Source: a virus
IMG/VR virus record: IMGVR_UViG_3300027719_000026
Location: 1-50,287 of that record
Length of the DNA: 50,287 nt
Strand: one strand, 5' to 3'
In this document: in pieces, positions 41,926 through 49,013 of the stretch
Layout of the letters: the number at the start of each line of letters is the position of its first letter
How positions within the stretch are numbered: the stretch's first letter is position 1
The notes under the pieces: generated by a model
Database searches by the model: none
Seen by the model: only the letters and a program-made list of their open reading frames with translations
Told to the model about the DNA's origin: nothing
Translations under genes and position numbers: made by a program

Positions 41926-42555
41926 TTATTTACCCTTGCTGCCCCTTAACTTCGCCATTACATTCCTGCTGTACTCGGTTGAAGTAATACCCCTACTTGC
42001 CATTTCTTTCATTCCACCTTCGCCACAGTTATAGGCTATATACTTCTCATGTCCTTTGTACTTGTCCAATGTTGAGAGAAAATAAATGCCATATGAAATG
42101 TTTTGTTTAGGGTCTTTTAAATTATCAAAGCCCATGTTTTCAAACTCTTTCTTATGGCAACTATTAATCTGAAGCAAACCTGTATCTTTTGTTCCGTTTT
42201 CATTTTTATGTACTAATTCAGCATTAAGTGTTGGGTTTTCCGTGAGCATTATGGCAACTGCTTCTTTAACATCTACCTCGTATCTTTCACATTCACTTTT
42301 AAAATGAATCTGTAAATCATATTCCAGGGGAATACTTTCGTCATATTGCAATTCTTCTAGCTCTTTGTTCATTGTTTCTATTTCTTCCGTATAGTCTTGT
42401 ACCTCTGGTTCTACAGGTTCTATGTTTTCATACTTATATTCCATCGTGCCTACAATCATATACAGGATTAGAATTAATGAAACAAACAAATATTTCCCAT
42501 ATTTGTCATTATGTATTGTTAAAACCTCCTTGTTATGATATGCTTTGATTACCAA
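41926..42555 (-). CDS. Membrane-anchored lytic transglycosylase
   Basis: 209 residues from TTG 42555, whose ribosome site is poorly placed. A better site AAGGAGG lies inside the reading, 8 nt before ATA (42516), which would give a protein starting HNDKYGKYLFVSLILILYM. One membrane span, an acidic stalk (EEIETMNKELEELQY), and an SLT domain with catalytic Glu in VAIMLTEN and GLLQINSCHKKEF, YIAYNCGEGGMK. It cleaves peptidoglycan; its place in the early operon, not with lysis genes, is unusual. Confidence 0.75.
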   Translation of the reverse strand: MVIKAYHNKEVLTIHNDKYGKYLFVSLILILYMIVGTMEYKYENIEPVEPEVQDYTEEIETMNKELEELQYDESIPLEYDLQIHFKSECERYEVDVKEAVAIMLTENPTLNAELVHKNENGTKDTGLLQINSCHKKEFENMGFDNLKDPKQNISYGIYFLSTLDKYKGHEKYIAYNCGEGGMKEMASRGITSTEYSRNVMAKLRGSKGK

Positions 42556-42597
42556 TTCCTTTTTATATTCATTTATATATAATTTTTTATATTTGCA

Positions 42598-42631
42598 CCC
42601 GAAAGGGTGTTTTTCTTTTACTCCTTTCGGT
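42598..42631. promoter_or_regulatory. Overlapping alternative hairpins
   Basis: CACCC-gaaa-GGGTG (plus strand followed by TTTTTCTTTT) overlaps CCGAAAGG...CCTTTCGG, so only one can form at a time, as in attenuators. It lies between the 11-codon minigene and the transglycosylase gene. Confidence 0.5.
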
Positions 42632-42653
42632 TTGATATAGTAAGCTTGTCCAT
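42618..42653 (-). CDS. 11-codon minigene
   Basis: ATG 42653, 8 nt after AAAGGAGGG, encodes MDKLTISNRKE then TAA. The excellent ribosome site and tiny length suggest a leader peptide coupled to the alternative hairpins downstream, or a bar-type minigene. It may also be chance. Confidence 0.4.
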   Translation of the reverse strand: MDKLTISNRKE

Positions 42654-42750
42654 ACGCTATTCCCTCCTTTGCTTGATATTTATTTCATCCAGTGATATAT
42701 TAGCATTGAAAACTTTTATTTTTTTAGCCGCTTATATAGTGGCTTTCTTT

Positions 42751-43320
42751 TTATTCTTCTGCTGTTAGTAAGTTCTGCTTATACTCCTCTATACTCTCTT
42801 CCAGTTCCGCTATATTCTTGAAGACTTCTTCCTTGCGTTCTTCTTCATCCTTGATATACGTTAGGTATTCGCCATTTTTATAACCCTTGATTCCTATTTG
42901 AGCCGATTCAATGCGATCTCTCCAATAAGACTTGTTGGCATACAATATTTCCACTTTCCCAAAGTATCCATAGCTTGCTGATACATGGTCTTTATCAACC
43001 CACATATTAGTTTTCCAAGGGAAATTATTAACTGATATTCCTGCAAATTCGGTTGCTTCACTTAATGCTTGACAAGGTCCATAGTCAACACTAAGTATTG
43101 AGCTTAAATCATCGTTCAATTTGCCTTCAATATGCTGCGAAAGGTGAGTTATAAACTTTTCTCTTTTTTCGTCTGCAACTGGTTCAACTAATTGTGAAGC
43201 CATCATAGTCGCAAGGAATCCATCTAAATCACTATCCCCATTGTCAAACTTAGGTGATACAACCTTATCCGCCCACCACTCAGATGCTATTAATGCAATT
43301 TCCTTAACAGATTTACTCAT
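42751..43320 (-). CDS. Hypothetical phage protein, 189 aa
   Basis: ATG after AAAGGGGGTACACA. The product (SKSVKEIALIASEWWADKVV; FAGISVNNFPWKTNMWVDKD; VEILYANKSYWRDRIESAQI) is hydrophilic and has a C-terminal coiled-coil-like helix. Members of this kind recur in Clostridia phages near repressor regions. Function unknown. Confidence 0.65.
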   Translation of the reverse strand: MSKSVKEIALIASEWWADKVVSPKFDNGDSDLDGFLATMMASQLVEPVADEKREKFITHLSQHIEGKLNDDLSSILSVDYGPCQALSEATEFAGISVNNFPWKTNMWVDKDHVSASYGYFGKVEILYANKSYWRDRIESAQIGIKGYKNGEYLTYIKDEEERKEEVFKNIAELEESIEEYKQNLLTAEE

Positions 43321-43333
43321 TGTGTACCCCCTT

Positions 43334-43360
43334 TCAATTAATTCCAGCCGCTTTTATCAT
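43334..43360 (-). CDS. 8-codon minigene
   Basis: ATG 43360 after AAGGAGGAAGTAAA encodes MIKAAGIN then TGA, immediately before the ribosome site of the 43320 gene. Probably coupling or leader translation; a chance frame is possible. Confidence 0.35.
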   Translation of the reverse strand: MIKAAGIN

Positions 43361-43381
43361 TTTACTTCCTCCTTATAGTTC

Positions 43382-43558
43382 TTAGTCTTGTCCTATGTAC
43401 TCGTAAAACTGCTTGGGATTTATGTAATATGTGTAATTGTGTTTACTCAACTTTATAGCTGTTCCGAACCGGAAAACTCCACGTTGTAATGCAATCCTTA
43501 AAAATTGTTCTGAGCAATTCATAAGTTCTGCGGCCTTTTGGATTGTTATTTTTTCCAT
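43382..43558 (-). CDS. Excisionase/AlpA-like small DNA-binding protein, 58 aa
   Basis: ATG overlaps the stop of the cro-like gene (TAATG) with GGGGGAGG just upstream. EKITIQKAAELMNCSEQFLR, then ALQRGVFRFGTAI is a winged helix-turn-helix of excisionase type; the C-terminus (YYINPKQFYEYIGQD) completes it. It may help excision or regulate early genes. Confidence 0.65.
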   Translation of the reverse strand: MEKITIQKAAELMNCSEQFLRIALQRGVFRFGTAIKLSKHNYTYYINPKQFYEYIGQD

Positions 43559-43797
43559 TAAACCTCCCCCTTACTTCTCATTTCATCTGTAAATATTTCA
43601 TTTACTTTAACCCCGAAAGCTTTTGCTATGGATTTTCTACTGTTTAATCTTGGATAGCTTTTTCCGGATTCCCATAGCCAATATCCCTTTTGATTTGTAC
43701 CACATTTTTTTGCAGCTTCATCCTGTGTCCAGCCATTAGCAACTCTTAACACTTCTAATCTTTTATTCCACGTAAGTTTATTTAGCACTACACTCAT
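43558..43797 (-). CDS. Cro-like repressor
   Basis: 79 residues. WNKRLEVLRVANGWTQDEAA, then KKCGTNQKGYWLWESGKSYP is an XRE/Cro helix-turn-helix. It is the first gene of the early operon, divergent from the main repressor, as in lambda-like switches. Confidence 0.75.
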   Translation of the reverse strand: MSVVLNKLTWNKRLEVLRVANGWTQDEAAKKCGTNQKGYWLWESGKSYPRLNSRKSIAKAFGVKVNEIFTDEMRSKGEV

Positions 43798-43997
43798 TCC
43801 GCCACCTCCCTTTTGCGTAAATTCCGTGTGTATTTATAAGTTTACGTCTTATATTACGTGTCGTCAATTGTCAAAAAACGCAATATTACGTATTTTATCG
43901 AATTATCCTGCTTTATCTTACCTGTTCATTTATTTACGTAATATCGTTGACTAAGTAACGTAAATAACGTATAATGTATCTGACGAAAAGAGGTGAA
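43798..43997. promoter_or_regulatory. Lysogeny switch: divergent promoters and ACGTAA operators
   Basis: Plus-strand promoter for the repressor: TTGACT (43947-43952), 17 nt, TATAAT (43970-43975). Minus-strand -35 TTGACA at 43874-43869 points to the cro-like gene; its -10 is unclear. The region has at least six TTACGT/ACGTAA half-sites, including TTTACGTAATA near 43932 and AACGTAAATAACGT within the repressor promoter, so autoregulation is likely. Confidence 0.7.
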
Positions 43998-44432
43998 ATG
44001 TTTGTGCTTACTAGAAAAGGAATTGGAGAATTAGTTAAAAATGCTCGCAAGTTGAAAGGAGAGGTTTTAGGTATTAATTATACTGGGAAAATGTTAGCCG
44101 ACGAATTGAAAATATCACGAAGTTTTTTAGGAGATATAGAGACTGGCAGAACTAAGGCTCCAGATTATTTACTAAAAAGTATAATAGATATTTGTAATTT
44201 GGAATCTGATTATTTTAAAGATAAGAAAGTGAAATCTGAAAATTCGACGTTTAAATATCCCGAGATATTTACAAATGCAAATGAAGCAAGAAGTTATATT
44301 AAAGAACATAAGATATTTTCAAGCGACGGTTTTAATATAGATGAAGAGAGTGACGACAGAGTTTTAGAGTTTGCGAATGCGTTAATGGACCAGATGAAAT
44401 TGGTAGCCTATAAATATAAAAATGGGAGATAA
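43998..44432 (+). CDS. Phage repressor (XRE family)
   Basis: 144 residues from ATG 43998 after AGAGGTGAA; an upstream in-frame ATG at 43974 overlaps the -10 and is rejected. LVKNARKLKGEVLGINYTGK, then MLADELKISRSFLGDIETGR is a helix-turn-helix. The C-terminal part lacks a LexA-type protease core; an ImmA/IrrE-like protease is encoded next, which fits proteolytic induction. Confidence 0.75.
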   Translation: MFVLTRKGIGELVKNARKLKGEVLGINYTGKMLADELKISRSFLGDIETGRTKAPDYLLKSIIDICNLESDYFKDKKVKSENSTFKYPEIFTNANEARSYIKEHKIFSSDGFNIDEESDDRVLEFANALMDQMKLVAYKYKNGR

Positions 44433-44453
44433 CCATTGAATAGGAGATGTCCA

Positions 44454-44852
44454 ATGAACTGGATAGATGAAGTTATCACGGAGATAATTAAACGTTACAA
44501 TACAAGCAACCCTTACGCTATATTGCAATCTATGAATATCAAAATTGTTAAGGTAAATAAAAAATGTCCAATACTATTAGAAAAACATTGCATATACATA
44601 GTAGACTTTAGCACTGTATATATAAGAGACGATTTAATGTTAAGTAATGAATTATTCTATCTTTGCCACGAACTAGGACATATAATACTTCACGGATGCG
44701 TTGCGCTATCCATAGCAGACTTAGACAGAATGGAAAAACAGGCGGATTATTTTGCTTATAAATTAAGTTGCGCTAGTCCCAATAGGACAAATTTTCCCAG
44801 TATGAACATTAAATCGATTGCTTGCAACACAGGTTACCGGAAAGGGTCTTGA
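44454..44852 (+). CDS. ImmA/IrrE-like metalloprotease
   Basis: 132 residues from ATG 44454, 7 nt after AGGAGA. Zinc motif HELGH in FYLCHELGHIILHGCV, with a third-ligand region EKQADYFAYKL. This family cleaves prophage and ICE repressors after DNA damage; the repressor is directly upstream. Confidence 0.8.
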   Translation: MNWIDEVITEIIKRYNTSNPYAILQSMNIKIVKVNKKCPILLEKHCIYIVDFSTVYIRDDLMLSNELFYLCHELGHIILHGCVALSIADLDRMEKQADYFAYKLSCASPNRTNFPSMNIKSIACNTGYRKGS

Positions 44853-44888
44853 AACAAATTATAAACATATGGGGGGGAATGATACTAT

Positions 44889-46280
44889 ATGATAGAGCAG
44901 GAGACAGAAAAGAAAAAGTCAAAGAATAGGTCAAAGAATAAAGCTTTAAAGAGATTTAATGGTCAAGGTACGGTATATAAATTATCTGGCAGAAGGCGAG
45001 AACCTTGGGTAGCAGCAATTACAAAAGGTTATGAACTAATTGAAAAAGAATTAGCCGATATCAAAGTTACTGGCAGTTTTGAAAATGGTATCATTTGCAA
45101 TACTGATATAAAAAATCTTAAAGGTAAGGGGTTAAAGCCCAAAACAAAAGTAAAACTAAAGATTACAGAGATGAATAATCGTATTGCAGATGGCATTATT
45201 AAAACAATTAATAAATTGGAAGATGGGCAATGCCTGATTAGTGTTAAAATCTCTGATGAAAAGGACAATGATTTATATAAAAGTCTTCCAACCCATGTAA
45301 ATATTCTTAGCAATTATATGAAAAGGATAGCAGAAATTATAGATTGCTTTGAACAGGAAAATCAGGCTATAGATGCACTGGACTTACACAGGCTCACACA
45401 GAATAAACTAATTGAACCTGTTGAACAAAAATCCACAATGACTTTAGGCCAGATTTATGAGGTTTATTCAAAGACTAAATTTAAACAAAAAATAGGTAAA
45501 AGTACAATAGACGGGATCAAAGCATCGTGGAAAAAGTTATCAAAATTTGAAGACCGTATATTTTCCGAGATTCGTTCTGATGAATTTCAAGATATCGTTG
45601 ATGAATGCAGAGATATTGAAAAGGCAAGTAAATCTTCATTAACAAAACTAAAATCACTTATTTATGCACTTTGCGATTACGCTTATCATAATGGCATTAT
45701 TAAAACAAACTACTCTTCGCTTATAAAAATTGGTGAAGTAGATGCTACTGAAAGAGAACCATTTACCGATTTAGAAGTAAATGTGTTTAAAGAGAATGTA
45801 GATACTGTACCGTGGACTGATACAATATTAGTCCTTTGCTATACAGGTATGCGCCCTATAGAAATACTTTCTCTTACAAAATTTAATATCGATATGGAAA
45901 AAAGAATTATAACAGGCGGTGTTAAAACCGATGCAGGAAAGAATCGTATAGTACCTATTCACTCACTTATATATCCAATATTTCAAAAATGGTATGGCAA
46001 AAACGGAGAGACAATATTCTGCAATGAGAAAGGGAAAAAACTTTCAGTTAGGGCATACCGTGAAGATAGATTTGCTCCGGCACTACAGGCAATGGGTGTT
46101 AGACCCCTCACTCCTTATTCTTGTCGGCATACTTTTGCTACCATGATGAATAGGGTAAATGCGCCTTCTGCAAATATTCAGAAAATTATCGGCCATGTAG
46201 TTGGAACCGATACTACAGATAAAGTTTATACGCATCCAGAAATTGAAGATTTAAGAAAAACAATAGAAATGTTAAAATAG
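44889..46280 (+). CDS. int: Tyrosine integrase
   Basis: 463 residues, ATG about 11 nt after a G-run. The catalytic domain shows CYTGMRPIEILSL (Arg I), YSCRHTFATMM (His-x-x-Arg), IGHVVGTDTTDKVYTH (Gly-His and Tyr). The N-terminus has an arm-binding motif (RRREPWVAAITKGY), but between it and the SAM-like core (LGQIYEVYSKTKFKQ) lie ~120 residues (KVTGSFENGIICNTDIKNLK; TKVKLKITEMNNRIADGIIK) that I do not recognise in such integrases. It catalyses site-specific integration into tRNA-Pro. Confidence 0.85.
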   Translation: MIEQETEKKKSKNRSKNKALKRFNGQGTVYKLSGRRREPWVAAITKGYELIEKELADIKVTGSFENGIICNTDIKNLKGKGLKPKTKVKLKITEMNNRIADGIIKTINKLEDGQCLISVKISDEKDNDLYKSLPTHVNILSNYMKRIAEIIDCFEQENQAIDALDLHRLTQNKLIEPVEQKSTMTLGQIYEVYSKTKFKQKIGKSTIDGIKASWKKLSKFEDRIFSEIRSDEFQDIVDECRDIEKASKSSLTKLKSLIYALCDYAYHNGIIKTNYSSLIKIGEVDATEREPFTDLEVNVFKENVDTVPWTDTILVLCYTGMRPIEILSLTKFNIDMEKRIITGGVKTDAGKNRIVPIHSLIYPIFQKWYGKNGETIFCNEKGKKLSVRAYREDRFAPALQAMGVRPLTPYSCRHTFATMMNRVNAPSANIQKIIGHVVGTDTTDKVYTHPEIEDLRKTIEMLK

Positions 46281-46285
46281 GTTCG

Positions 46286-46305
46286 GTTACTAACATGTTA
46301 CTAAC
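46286..46305 (+). repeat. Direct repeats GTTACTAAC near att
   Basis: Two copies, 46286-46294 and 46297-46305, 11 bp apart, so on the same DNA face. They lie between the integrase stop and the tRNA fragment and may be arm-type integrase or excisionase sites. Confidence 0.5.
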
Positions 46306-46340
46306 AAATGTGCTTGCAACCCTCTATTTTAGGCACATAT

Positions 46341-46392
46341 CTCTTGAATGGGGTTCAAGAGGCCGGAAGTTCGAATCTTCTCACCCAGACCA
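46341..46392 (+). other. Attachment site: 3' half of tRNA-Pro(GGG)
   Basis: CTTGA-ATGGGGT-TCAAG is an anticodon arm (GGG), followed by a T arm (GGAAG-TTCGAAT-CTTCT), the acceptor strand CACCCAG, and ACCA. The 5' half and D arm are missing, so this is the duplicated core at the prophage right end. The intact tRNA-Pro is expected left of the window. Confidence 0.8.
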
Positions 46393-46406
46393 TTATTGAA
46401 AGTTAA

Positions 46407-46446
46407 AAGCTAGTAATTCTAATGAATTACTAGCTTATTTATTTTT
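46407..46446 (+). terminator. Host terminator after tRNA-Pro
   Basis: AAGCTAGTAATTC-taat-GAATTACTAGCTT is a perfect 13-bp stem followed by ATTTATTTTTT. Probably the original terminator of the host tRNA gene. Confidence 0.8.
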
Positions 46447-46547
46447 TGAACTCATGGGACATATTGTTAATGTAATAGATTTTGCTAATATTTTACTGAT
46501 AGATAAGAACCCGCACAAATTATTCTAGAGGCTTTTGCACAGTGCGG

Positions 46548-47423
46548 TTATAAATAAGTATCCTTTGACAGATGGTTGATAAAACGTTCCAATGCAGGGT
46601 TGGTATTACTGCTCAGCCAAACAGCATCGGTGCCGACTTTTTGATCTTCTGTCGGAATTACTAACGTGGCAATACTGTCTTTTCCAAGATAGCTTTGGCT
46701 TTGACCAAGTATGGCAACAGCAGCGCAGGTTTCTACGTATAAGAATACAGCATTGAGGGAATTGGCTTCAATTACTTTTTGGGGAGTAAACGGTAGAACT
46801 TTATGCTGATCATACCATTGGATTTTATGGTTGTATCTTACAAAAACTTCATCTTTGAAATCCTCTGGCTTTAAATCATCTTTTTGATATAGCGGATGAT
46901 TTTTTGATAAGTAAATAAGAGGATTTTCGCGATTCAAAACGAGTCGCTGAGCACCTCGAATGTCCACATCGAGAACTGAGAAAAAGAAAATCATATCCAA
47001 CTCGTTGGTAGAAAGCTTTTCCAATAATTTTTCGTACGAGTGTGTTTCAATGCGTATTTTTATATATGGCTCCTGATCTGTTAATCTGCTGAAAAGGTGA
47101 GGAACAATACGCTCGATATCCATAGATTCACAAACGCCAAGGCGAATTGTTCCTTGCTTGCAAACATCGATATCTTTGGTTTTGCTGATTAGATTGTCAA
47201 GTTTAGGAAGTATCTCGTTTAGCCCTTGATACAAATTTTCACCCGCAGTTGTTGGCTTTACACCCACATTTAATCTTTCAAAAAGTTGTACGCCAAGCTC
47301 TTGCTCTAATTGAGAAACTTGCTTGCTGATGTTGGACTGAGAGGTAAAAGCAACTGTTGCCGCTTTCGTAAAGTTTTGCTGTTCCATAACCACCATAAAA
47401 TAACGCAACTGCATAAATTCCAT
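46548..47423 (-). CDS. LysR-family transcription regulator
   Basis: 291 residues from ATG 47423, 8 nt after AAGGAG. QLRYFMVVMEQQNFTKAATV, then AFTSQSNISKQVSQLEQELG is the LysR helix-turn-helix; the rest is a ligand-binding domain (FVRYNHKIQWYDQHKVLPFT). Divergent from the FAD oxidoreductase gene, so it probably controls that operon in response to its substrate. Host gene. Confidence 0.9.
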   Translation of the reverse strand: MEFMQLRYFMVVMEQQNFTKAATVAFTSQSNISKQVSQLEQELGVQLFERLNVGVKPTTAGENLYQGLNEILPKLDNLISKTKDIDVCKQGTIRLGVCESMDIERIVPHLFSRLTDQEPYIKIRIETHSYEKLLEKLSTNELDMIFFFSVLDVDIRGAQRLVLNRENPLIYLSKNHPLYQKDDLKPEDFKDEVFVRYNHKIQWYDQHKVLPFTPQKVIEANSLNAVFLYVETCAAVAILGQSQSYLGKDSIATLVIPTEDQKVGTDAVWLSSNTNPALERFINHLSKDTYL

Positions 47424-47655
47424 CTCCAACACTCCTTAATGACTGCTATTCTATTTTGGAATGACATTCATACCACAAGTTATGATTCCCGTAATAATAA
47501 CTGGATATTTCCGATGTTTCGACATATTTCATATAATATTATTGTATCAAGTTTATCATAGAAAATCCGAAGAAAAAATGCAACTATTTTCGGTAATTGA
47601 TAGACAAATGCTTGGTAGACTTTATGCAAATAATCTAAAAGGAGTGCTATATGAA

Positions 47656-48972
47656 GTGAATGAGAAGTTCGTAAACGAGACACACAGTCAAGTCCCAGTC
47701 TGCGGTGAATCTGACTTGCTTGTTATTGGTGGCGGAATCGCCGGTGTTGCAGCAGCGCTTGCCGCTTCACGAAATAATAAAAAGGTAACTCTCATAGAAA
47801 AAAGTATTATTCTGGGCGGGTTGGCAACTCTCGGCCATGTATGCATCTATTTGCCTCTTTGCGATGGGCTTGGTCATAAGATTTATGGTGGTATAGCAGA
47901 AGAGCTCTTATACACTACCATAAAATATGGCTATAGTAATGTTCCTGATGGCTGGGAATATGGTGTTAAAACGGTAGAAAAACCTGCTGGAAGATATCAG
48001 ACTCATTTCAATATCCCAGCTTGTGTTATGGCATTTGATGAGCTGATGGCAGAAAATAATGTAGAAGTAATTTTTGATACTGTTTTTTGCGCACCAATTA
48101 TGGATGGTAATGTTTGCAAGGGTGTCATTGTCGAGAATAAGTCTGGCCGTAGTGCTTATATAGCCAAGATGGTTATCGATGCTTCGGGCGATGCTGATGT
48201 TATGTTCCGCGCTGGAGCGCCCTGCATAGAACAAAAGAGTATCGTCTCGCATTGGGCTTACGAACTTGACTTTGAAACAATGAAGAAGGGTATTGAGTCC
48301 GGTGATATCATTAATACTATTGGTTTGCGCTGGATTGGGTTACGTCCTGATGCTGACAATAGTCAAAGTGAAATTCCTAGGTTTTACGGTACCACTAGCG
48401 ATGGAGTCAATGCCTACATTCGCTTCAGCCGTACTTTAGCACTGGATTTCCTGAAGAAGAATCGGCGTAGTGATTACACGATGTTGTCGCTTCCCACTAT
48501 GCCTCAGTTCCGTACAACTCGTCGTATCAAAGGTCAGAAAGAACTGTCTCTTGTACCTGGCTTACATTTGGATGATTCAGTCGGATGTGTTATTAACTGC
48601 CTCGATAGCCCTGCGGCAGTATATGAGTTCCCATACGGTGCACTTATCGATGGCAACATAACCAACATCATCACCGCAGGCAGAATCGTCGCCGCTGATG
48701 GTGCAGGTTGGGAGATTATGCGTTATATTCCAGGTTGCGCTTTTACCGGTCAGGTCGCTGGTACTGCAGCGGCGATGTCAATAGACGCAGGCTGTACACT
48801 TCAGAACGTAGATGTTGCTGAACTGCAAGAAAAACTCACAGATTCAGGAGTCCTGATACATATGGGCGAAGACCTGCGTGATAATGAGGGTAAGGCAGCT
48901 TATGCGGAACCGACCAAGCAGTTTGATCCGTTAATCAAGTTAGACTCCTTGTGCTACCCTACATCACATTAA
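47656..48972 (+). CDS. FAD-dependent oxidoreductase
   Basis: About 438 residues from GTG 47656, 11 nt after AAAAGGAG; ATG 47578 would add 26 residues without a good site. The FAD-binding motif is SDLLVIGGGIAGVAAALAAS followed by VTLIEKSIILGGLATLG; the C-terminal GRIVAADGAGWEIMRYIPGC, then AFTGQVAGTAAAM also fits this FAD_oxidored family, some members of which reduce or dehydrogenate small organic acids. The substrate is unknown. It is in an operon with a membrane protein and divergent from a LysR regulator. Confidence 0.85.
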   Translation: MNEKFVNETHSQVPVCGESDLLVIGGGIAGVAAALAASRNNKKVTLIEKSIILGGLATLGHVCIYLPLCDGLGHKIYGGIAEELLYTTIKYGYSNVPDGWEYGVKTVEKPAGRYQTHFNIPACVMAFDELMAENNVEVIFDTVFCAPIMDGNVCKGVIVENKSGRSAYIAKMVIDASGDADVMFRAGAPCIEQKSIVSHWAYELDFETMKKGIESGDIINTIGLRWIGLRPDADNSQSEIPRFYGTTSDGVNAYIRFSRTLALDFLKKNRRSDYTMLSLPTMPQFRTTRRIKGQKELSLVPGLHLDDSVGCVINCLDSPAAVYEFPYGALIDGNITNIITAGRIVAADGAGWEIMRYIPGCAFTGQVAGTAAAMSIDAGCTLQNVDVAELQEKLTDSGVLIHMGEDLRDNEGKAAYAEPTKQFDPLIKLDSLCYPTSH

Positions 48973-49013
48973 GTAAAAGCAGTTAAAGGTATTAATAATT
49001 AGGAGGTTAAAAA

